Origin: CAYJEO01 sp044432805
GTDB taxonomy: Bacteria > Bacillota_I > Bacilli_A > RF39 > UBA660
Assembly (NCBI GenBank): GCA_044432805.1
Contig: JAWXUI010000004.1
Coordinates: forward strand, 1 to 56,011
Length of the DNA: 56,011 bases
Direction: 5' to 3'
Shown here: positions 50,003 to 56,011 of the stretch, one piece after another
How the letters are laid out: each line of letters begins with the position of its first letter
Numbering within the stretch: position 1 is the stretch's first letter
Translations under genes and position numbers: made by a program
The notes under the pieces: model-generated
Told to the model about the DNA's origin: nothing
What the model saw: the letters and a program-made list of their open reading frames with translations, nothing else
Database searches by the model: none

Positions 50003-53000
50003 TGGATGTTAATAACTTTGAAGGGTTAAAAATAGCCATCGCATCGCCAGAAAAAATAAGAGCTTGGTCGTATGGTGAGGTTAAAAAAGCCGAAACAATT
50101 AACTATCGTACTTTAAAACCAGAACGTGACGGATTATTTTGTGAAAAAATATTTGGACCTACAAAAGACTACGAATGTTCTTGTGGAAAGTATAAAAGAT
50201 TAAGATATAAAAATATCGTATGTGATAGATGTGGAGTAGAAGTAACACGTGCAAAAGTACGTCGTGAAAGAATGGGACATATTGAACTAGCTACTCCTTG
50301 TTCTCATATTTGGTTTTTTAAAGGAATTCCATCTCGTATGGGTTTAGTGCTTGATATGTCTCCAAGAGACTTAGAAGAAGTACTATACTTCGTATCTTAC
50401 GTAGTATTAGATCCAGGAGCTGCGCCTTTAGAAAAAAAACAAACTATAAGTGATAAAGAATACCGTACATACTATGAAAAATATGGAAACACATTTAGAG
50501 TAGGTATGGGAGCAGAAGCAATCAAAGAATTACTTGAACAAGTAACTGTTGAAGAAGATATTGAAAAAATAACAAAAGAAATAGAAGATATCAAAGATGC
50601 AAACAGTCAAAAAAGAATTCGTTTAGTAAAACGTTTAGATGTATTATCAGCAATTCAAACTTCTGGAAATAAACCAGAATGGATGATCTTAACGGCATTG
50701 CCAGTTATTCCTCCGGAATTAAGACCGATGATTCAATTAGATGGTGGAAGATTTGCTACATCTGATTTAAATGATTTATACAGAAGAGTAATAAACAGAA
50801 ATAATAGATTAAAAAAATTAATGGAATTAGGAGCGCCTTCAATTATCATTCAAAATGAAAAACGTATGTTGCAAGAAGCAGTAGACGCTTTAATTGATAA
50901 TGGTAGAAGAGGTAGAAATATCACAGGTGCTGGAAACAGACCATTAAAATCTTTATCTAGTATGTTAAAAGGTAAACAAGGTCGTTTTAGACAAAACTTA
51001 CTTGGTAAACGTGTTGACTATTCTGGACGTTCAGTAATCGTTGTTGGACCAAATTTAAAAATGTATGAATGTGGTATTCCAAAAGAAATGGCTTTAGAAT
51101 TATTTAAACCACATGTAATAAACGGACTTGTTTCAAAAGATATAGCATCAAATATTAAAGCTGCTAAAAAAATGATTGAAAATCAAGATCCTAGAGTTTG
51201 GAACATAGTTGAAGAAAAAATAAAAGAACACCCAGTAATGCTTAACAGAGCACCAACTCTACATAGATTAGGTATTCAAGCATTCGAACCAAAATTAATA
51301 GACGGAAGAAGTATTAGACTTCATCCACTTGTATGTGCTGCATTTAATGCTGACTTTGATGGAGACCAAATGGCTATCCACGTTCCAATTTCACAAGAAG
51401 CGCAAGCAGAAGCAAGAATATTAATGCTTGGGGCAAACAATATCTTGAAACCTTCAGATGGTAAACCAATCGTTACTCCAGGTCAAGATATGGTGCTTGG
51501 TAACTACTATATAACTATGGAAGTTCCAGGAGCTAATGGTGAAGGTAGAGTATTTAAAGATGAAAATGAAGCATTAATGGCTTATGAGAGAAAAGAATTA
51601 ACACTTCACACTCGTATAGCACTTCCTGTATCATCATTTAAATATAAAATATTCCCAGATAGCTATTTAGATAAATATTTAGTAACAACAGTAGGTAAAA
51701 TTAAATTTAATGAAATCTTCCCTGATTCATTCCAATATATCAATGATTCAAGTGTTGAAAATATCGAACGTGTTACACCAACAAAATATTTATTAGAAAA
51801 AGGTACTAATATACCAGAAGCAATTGCTTTAATGCCAATAGTAGATGCATTTAACAAAGGTATTTTATCTAAATTTATTGCACAAATCTATAAAAGATAT
51901 CATATTACTGAAACTTCAGTAATGCTTGATAAACTAAAAGATTTAGGATTTAAATATTCAACAATTGCAGGTATTTCTATATCTATTTCTGATATAAAAG
52001 AATCTGTTAAAAAACCAGTTATATTAGCTGAAGCTCAAGATTTAGTTGACTCTGTTAATAAACAATTTAAAAGAGGTTTAATAACTGATCAAGAAAGATA
52101 TGAAAAAGTTGTAAGTGTTTGGTCTGATGCCAAAAAAGAAGTTCAAAAAGAATTAGAAGAAATGGTAGTAGAAGACAGATACAATCCTATATCTATCATG
52201 ATGATGTCTAAAGCTCGTGGTGATATTAGTTCACATACACAATTAGTTGGTATGAGAGGTTTATTCTCAAAACCAAATGGTCAATCAGGTGAAATTCCAG
52301 TTAAATCTTCATTTAGTGAAGGTGTTACAATTACAGAATTCTTCTCATCTACGCATGGAGCTCGTAAAGGAGCAGTTGATACTGCCTTAAAAACAGCCAA
52401 TGCCGGGTACTTAACTCGTCGTTTAGTTGATGTAGTACAAGATGTTATTGTAAAAACAGATGATTGCCACACTGATCAAGGTGTAGTTGTTGAAGCATTT
52501 ATTAATGATAGAGATAACACAACAATCGTGTCTTTAGAAGATAGAATTATCGGAAGATACGCTAATAAAAATGTTATTGATCCAACTACAAAAGAAATTA
52601 TTGTAGCAAAAGACGAATATATAACTGAAAACATTGCAAATAAAATAGTAAAAGCAGGAATCACTAAGGTGCCTATAAGAACTGTTTTAACTTGTAAAGT
52701 TGAAAATGGTGTTTGTCAAAAATGTTATGGACGTAACTTAGCGACTGGTCAAGTTGTTGAAGTTGGAGAAGCAGTAGGTATAATGGCTGCCCAATCAATT
52801 GGGGAACCAGGAACACAACTTACAATGCGTAACTTTAACACAGGTGGAGTTGCAGGTGGAGATGATATTACTCAAGGGTTACCTCGTATCGAAGAATTAT
52901 TCGAAGCAAGAAATCCAAAAGGTAAATCAACAATTGCCGAAATAACAGGTGTTGTTACAAAAATAGAAGAAGAAAATTCAAAATATACTATTTTTGTTAA

Positions 53001-53640
53001 AAACGATGCTGAAACTCGTGAACATGTAACAAATTATGGTGTTAAATTAGCAGTAAGTGAAAATGAAGAAGTAGTTGCCGGACAAAAATTAAGTCATGGT
53101 GCTATATCTCCAAAAGAATTACTTGTAGTTACAGACCCAGTTACAGTTCAAAATTATATTTTATCTGAAACTCAAAAAGTATATAGAACACAAGGTGTTG
53201 ATATTTCTGATAAACACGTTGAAATCATTGCAAAACGTATGATATCAAAAATTAGAATTGTTAATACTGGTGATTCATATTTCTTCCCAGGGACAATGGT
53301 AAATATAAATAAATTTACAGAAATAAACAAAGAATTAATTCTAGAAGGAAAAAGACCAGCTACTGGAAGACCAGTCTTGTTAGGTATTACAAAATCTTCA
53401 CTAGAAACAGATTCATTCTTATCTGCTGCTTCATTCCAAGAAACAACACGTATCTTAACAGATGCTGCAATTCATGGAAGAGTAGATCATTTAAATGGAC
53501 TAAAAGAAAATGTTATAATTGGTAAACTTATTCCAGCTGGAACAGGTGCTAAAAAATACAAAAAAGCAGATTTCACTTTAGAAAATCCAATTTTAAGTGA
53601 TGATCCACTTGAAGCATTAGAACAAGAATTAATGGATTAA
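50002..53640 (+). CDS. rpoC: RNA polymerase beta' subunit
   Basis: The 1212-aa beta' subunit. The N-terminal zinc ribbon CSCGKYKRLRYKNIVCDRCG, the catalytic NADFDGDQMAIH, the bridge helix and trigger-loop regions (GARKGAVDTALKTANAGYLT, NFNTGGVAGGDDITQGLPRI) and the second zinc site (LTCKVENGVCQKCYG) are all complete. It is translated from an ATG overlapping the rpoB stop, which keeps the two subunits near equal amounts. Confidence 0.98.
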   Translation: MDVNNFEGLKIAIASPEKIRAWSYGEVKKAETINYRTLKPERDGLFCEKIFGPTKDYECSCGKYKRLRYKNIVCDRCGVEVTRAKVRRERMGHIELATPCSHIWFFKGIPSRMGLVLDMSPRDLEEVLYFVSYVVLDPGAAPLEKKQTISDKEYRTYYEKYGNTFRVGMGAEAIKELLEQVTVEEDIEKITKEIEDIKDANSQKRIRLVKRLDVLSAIQTSGNKPEWMILTALPVIPPELRPMIQLDGGRFATSDLNDLYRRVINRNNRLKKLMELGAPSIIIQNEKRMLQEAVDALIDNGRRGRNITGAGNRPLKSLSSMLKGKQGRFRQNLLGKRVDYSGRSVIVVGPNLKMYECGIPKEMALELFKPHVINGLVSKDIASNIKAAKKMIENQDPRVWNIVEEKIKEHPVMLNRAPTLHRLGIQAFEPKLIDGRSIRLHPLVCAAFNADFDGDQMAIHVPISQEAQAEARILMLGANNILKPSDGKPIVTPGQDMVLGNYYITMEVPGANGEGRVFKDENEALMAYERKELTLHTRIALPVSSFKYKIFPDSYLDKYLVTTVGKIKFNEIFPDSFQYINDSSVENIERVTPTKYLLEKGTNIPEAIALMPIVDAFNKGILSKFIAQIYKRYHITETSVMLDKLKDLGFKYSTIAGISISISDIKESVKKPVILAEAQDLVDSVNKQFKRGLITDQERYEKVVSVWSDAKKEVQKELEEMVVEDRYNPISIMMMSKARGDISSHTQLVGMRGLFSKPNGQSGEIPVKSSFSEGVTITEFFSSTHGARKGAVDTALKTANAGYLTRRLVDVVQDVIVKTDDCHTDQGVVVEAFINDRDNTTIVSLEDRIIGRYANKNVIDPTTKEIIVAKDEYITENIANKIVKAGITKVPIRTVLTCKVENGVCQKCYGRNLATGQVVEVGEAVGIMAAQSIGEPGTQLTMRNFNTGGVAGGDDITQGLPRIEELFEARNPKGKSTIAEITGVVTKIEEENSKYTIFVKNDAETREHVTNYGVKLAVSENEEVVAGQKLSHGAISPKELLVVTDPVTVQNYILSETQKVYRTQGVDISDKHVEIIAKRMISKIRIVNTGDSYFFPGTMVNINKFTEINKELILEGKRPATGRPVLLGITKSSLETDSFLSAASFQETTRILTDAAIHGRVDHLNGLKENVIIGKLIPAGTGAKKYKKADFTLENPILSDDPLEALEQELMD

Positions 53641-53655
53641 TTATATAAAATTAAG

Positions 53656-53684
53656 AAAGAAGAATAAATATTCTTCTTTTTTTT
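53656..53684 (+). terminator. Terminator after rpoC
   Basis: AAAGAAGAAT (53656-53665), loop AAAT, ATTCTTCTTT (53670-53679), then T-run to 53684. A strong terminator closing the operon. Confidence 0.85.
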
Positions 53685-53711
53685 GACAAAAATTATTATT
53701 TTTTTTATAAT
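53683..53711 (+). promoter_or_regulatory. Promoter of the Nudix regulator gene
   Basis: TTGACA (53683-53688), 17 bases, TATAAT (53706-53711), starting inside the rpoC terminator T-run. Confidence 0.85.
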
Positions 53712-53743
53712 GAAAATGTATTTAATACACTAAAGGAGTTACT

Positions 53744-54400
53744 ATGGATGAATATAATAATATAATAGAAACAATAGTTTCAATATTTGCTTATAAAAAC
53801 AATAAAATAGAAGTTCTTTTAATAAATAAAAAAAACGACCCATATAAAGGATATTGGGTTTTACCAAATAATTTAGTAAGTGCAAAAGAAACAATAGAAA
53901 ATAATGCATTAGAAATAATTTATCAATTAACAAACATAAAAGATATAGATTTGTATCAAAATAAAGTTTATTCTGATATATCAAGAGATAGAGACGCAAG
54001 AGTAATTGGTATGTCATTAACTGGCTTTATAAAGGAAGAAACTTTACATAAAATGATAAATATTAAAAATCTTGAAATAAAATGGTTTGATATTAATGAA
54101 ATACCGAAACTTGGATATGATCATTCAATTATTATTGCGGAAAATATTGAGCAATTAAAAACAAAGGCAAATAATATAAATACATTAAAAAATATTTTTC
54201 CATCGCTTTTTACATTGCCTGAATTATTAAATTTTTATGAAATATTATTTAATAAAAAAATAGATAGAAGAAATTTTAGTAAAAAAATGAAAAAGTTAAA
54301 TTTGGTAGTTGAAATTGGAGAAAAAAGTATTAATAAAATTGGACGCCCAGCTAATCTATATGAGTTTAATAAAGATTTGAAAGAAAATTCGATATTTTAA
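53744..54400 (+). CDS. NrtR-like Nudix-domain transcription regulator
   Basis: A 218-aa protein with an N-terminal Nudix fold (about 1-140) and a C-terminal winged helix: FTLPELLNFYEILFNKKIDR, then NFSKKMKKLNL and GRPANLYEF, the hallmark of NrtR regulators, which control NAD genes or sugar catabolism in response to ADP-ribose-like ligands. The Nudix box is degenerate (LPNNLVSAKETIENNALEII in place of GG..E...REL.EE), so it should sense rather than cleave. No NAD or pentose genes are adjacent. AAGGAG precedes the ATG. Confidence 0.82.
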   Translation: MDEYNNIIETIVSIFAYKNNKIEVLLINKKNDPYKGYWVLPNNLVSAKETIENNALEIIYQLTNIKDIDLYQNKVYSDISRDRDARVIGMSLTGFIKEETLHKMINIKNLEIKWFDINEIPKLGYDHSIIIAENIEQLKTKANNINTLKNIFPSLFTLPELLNFYEILFNKKIDRRNFSKKMKKLNLVVEIGEKSINKIGRPANLYEFNKDLKENSIF

Positions 54401-54425
54401 TAAAGTTTAATATTAGTATAAATAG

Positions 54426-54455
54426 AAAAGAAAAAAATTTATTGATTTTTTCTTT
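54426..54455 (+). terminator. Terminator after the Nudix regulator gene
   Basis: AAAAGAAAAAA (54426-54436) pairs with TTTTTTCTTTT (54445-54455). The stem is almost only A-T. Confidence 0.5.
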
Positions 54456-54470
54456 TTTATATGGTATATT
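54442..54470 (+). promoter_or_regulatory. Promoter of the C-terminal membrane-protein gene
   Basis: TTGATT (54442-54447), 17 bases, TATATT (54465-54470) with TGG before the -10. The -35 lies in the loop of the preceding hairpin. Confidence 0.6.
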
Positions 54471-54497
54471 TATAGTAGCAGTAAGGGGGTAATATAA

Positions 54498-56011
54498 ATG
54501 AATGATGACAAATCATTTAATGCTGCCGGTATTAATGTTAATCCAACACCAAATCAAAATGTAAATCCAGTAAATGAGTTTGTTCAAACGAATTCAACAC
54601 CAAATCAAAATGTAAATCCAGCAAATGAATTTGTTCAAACGAATCCAACACCAAGTCAAAATACAAACCCAGTAAATGAGTTTGTTCAAACGAATACATT
54701 TACTAATACAAAGAATGAAAATCAAAATGTCCAAAAAGAAACAAAACAAAAAAAAGAAATAAATTTAAAATTAATAGTATTGATTTTAATTGCTATAGTA
54801 GCATCGTATTTTATTTTTATCTTTGTAAAAAACACTTTTTTCCAAAATGAAGATGTAGTTGAGTTAAATAACTTTCTTATAAGTAATGGAGAAATGTCAG
54901 CACTTTTTAGTCCGGAAGGGGAGCAACTAACAGATTTTATTTATACAGAAAATTATTCTAGTGATGTTTATAAAAACGGTAATTTGTTAGTGGAAAGAGA
55001 TGGAGTTAATGTTTTATTAAATAAAGAAGGTGTTGAAATATTTGTCCAACACGAAAGTTCTTATTTAAGTTCTTATGACTTTTTACTAAAATATACAACT
55101 ATAGGCGAGGAAGACCCTATGCAATCCGGACTATATTCAACTGATGGTAAATTAATTTATTCAGATAATTATGAAATTTTTAAATTTAATTCCTTTGTGT
55201 CTTATTATTATGGCGATGAATATATAATAATAACTGATGAATCCGATATTATAGTTTTAAATTCAAAATACACAGAAATTTTAACTTTACCACAACCAGA
55301 AGACACATTCTCGGCTTCAGAATCTGGTGATTTTCTACATTTAAAAGTAGACGGTCATTATTATATGATTGATTTAATCAAAGAAAAGATAGTATTCGAA
55401 TCAGATGATGATGAAAGCTATAAAGTTTATGTTGATAGTTATGATAATACATTACTAACATATGGAGACATTACTAAACTATATGATAGCAATTATAATG
55501 AAATTAAGTATGACAGTAATTGTCTAGAAATTTCATATGATGACGGAATATTTTATTGTAAAGAAGATTCATCATCTGAAAAAAATTATTTTAACGAAAA
55601 TTTTCAATTAATGAATTTTGATTATGATGAACTAGAAGCTATGTATTCTTATAATCATTATATATACGAGAAAGAAAATATTTATTATATCTATAAAGAT
55701 GACAAAACAATAGAGATGGATGTAACTGGAAGTTTTGACCTTGTAGGAACAAACTATATCAAAGTTGAAGTTAGTGGCGAAGATATAATAAACGTTTATA
55801 ATAATGATGGAACTTTTGTCACTTCAATAATCGATGAACAAATAAGTAGTTTCAATTATTCTAATGGTTATTTCTACACTGGTTACTGTGGTTCTTACTC
55901 AAGTGAATGTATTTATAAATTATTTTCATTAGATGGTGAGGAATTAGTTTATACTTTTGATTCTTTAACACCAACCACTAATAATTTGATTATAGCATAT
56001 ATAAAAAATAC
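54498..56011 (+). CDS. Large membrane-anchored protein, 3' end cut off
   Basis: ATG 54498 with AAGGGGG opens a frame that stays open for 504 codons to the window end. The cytoplasmic N-terminus (1-88) is Asn/Pro/Gln-rich and holds three 17-residue tandem repeats (15-65). One membrane helix follows (about 89-110, LKLIVLILIAIVASYFIFIF), then a long external part made of short strand pairs such as LYSTDGKLIYSDNY, NLLVERDGVNVLLNKEG and NVYNNDGTFVTSI, reminiscent of WG-type or beta-propeller repeats. No catalytic motif is visible. The function is unknown; an envelope or sensor role is a guess. Confidence 0.78.
   Translation, partial: MNDDKSFNAAGINVNPTPNQNVNPVNEFVQTNSTPNQNVNPANEFVQTNPTPSQNTNPVNEFVQTNTFTNTKNENQNVQKETKQKKEINLKLIVLILIAIVASYFIFIFVKNTFFQNEDVVELNNFLISNGEMSALFSPEGEQLTDFIYTENYSSDVYKNGNLLVERDGVNVLLNKEGVEIFVQHESSYLSSYDFLLKYTTIGEEDPMQSGLYSTDGKLIYSDNYEIFKFNSFVSYYYGDEYIIITDESDIIVLNSKYTEILTLPQPEDTFSASESGDFLHLKVDGHYYMIDLIKEKIVFESDDDESYKVYVDSYDNTLLTYGDITKLYDSNYNEIKYDSNCLEISYDDGIFYCKEDSSSEKNYFNENFQLMNFDYDELEAMYSYNHYIYEKENIYYIYKDDKTIEMDVTGSFDLVGTNYIKVEVSGEDIINVYNNDGTFVTSIIDEQISSFNYSNGYFYTGYCGSYSSECIYKLFSLDGEELVYTFDSLTPTTNNLIIAYIKN
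54540..54692 (+). repeat. Three tandem 51-bp coding repeats
   Basis: Three units of 17 codons: NPTPNQNVNPVNEFVQT, NSTPNQNVNPANEFVQT, NPTPSQNTNPVNEFVQT, at 54540-54590, 54591-54641 and 54642-54692. They keep the frame, so copy number could vary without harm to the protein. Confidence 0.95.

Noticed and set aside
54540..54692. Regular 51-bp repeats that might suggest a CRISPR-like array
   Set aside because: The units are directly adjacent with no spacers, keep an open reading frame and encode a 17-residue peptide repeat.

Overview
The window is 56 kb of very AT-rich DNA that uses the standard bacterial code (TGA is a stop, for example at 9023-9025 and 11632-11634). It looks like a chromosome segment of a low-GC Bacilli/Firmicutes-type bacterium. 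The reasons are the DnaB/DnaI primosome pair, a T-box in front of thrS, an L10 leader, a class B sortase, a GerE/GerM/SpoIIIAH-like sporulation set, and the gene order mrnC-rlmB-sigH-secE-nusG-rplK-rplA-rplJ-rplL-rsmC-rpoB-rpoC, which matches Bacillus subtilis apart from missing yacP and rpmG. Species-level placement cannot be read from the sequence; an uncultured gut-type Bacilli lineage is my inference.

Layout. 1-5959: a truncated unknown gene, tRNA-Ser(GCT), a degenerate ZnuA-like lipoprotein with yidD, rnc, a YebC-family gene, dnaB and dnaI. 5960-11634: an accessory block between dnaI and thrS, with a cell-wall-anchored surface protein and its sortase, an unknown protein, a glycerophosphodiesterase, and a radical SAM / kinase-like pair. 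11631-15434: T-box-controlled thrS lacking its TGS domain, then the three sporulation-type genes. 15427-20520: tRNA-Arg(TCT), a P-loop kinase, a lipid kinase, a catalytically degenerate RNase J and cardiolipin synthase.

20533-37930 is a long accessory region: transglutaminase-like protein, a lone TrpF-like protein, several kinase-fold (APH-like) proteins including an ASCH-APH fusion, GNAT, a frameshifted CutA, an MBL hydrolase, rhodanese, an S66 peptidase, a zincin, a PP-loop ATPase next to a queuosine-salvage (Qng1/DUF2419) protein, Nudix, remnants of an IS30 transposase and a RhuM gene, and a radical SAM/methyltransferase pair. 38048-53640 is housekeeping: rbgA, a metallopeptidase gene split by a -1 frameshift at a classic A-AAA-AAG slippery site, a nucleotidyltransferase-like gene bracketed by a 19-bp direct repeat, then the transcription/translation super-operon with its L1/L10 leaders. 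53683-56011 carries an NrtR-like regulator and the start of a large membrane protein with three 17-residue repeats.

How the genes work together. The central blocks handle replication initiation, RNA processing, transcription and translation. The most distinctive modules are the sortase/substrate pair (surface display), the sporulation trio with a SigK-like promoter, the putative queuosine-salvage neighbourhood, and the frameshifted zincin. Three otherwise conserved families (ZnuA, RNase J, NrtR) have visibly lost catalytic or ligand residues. Functional statements rest on motif recognition by eye; no database search was run.
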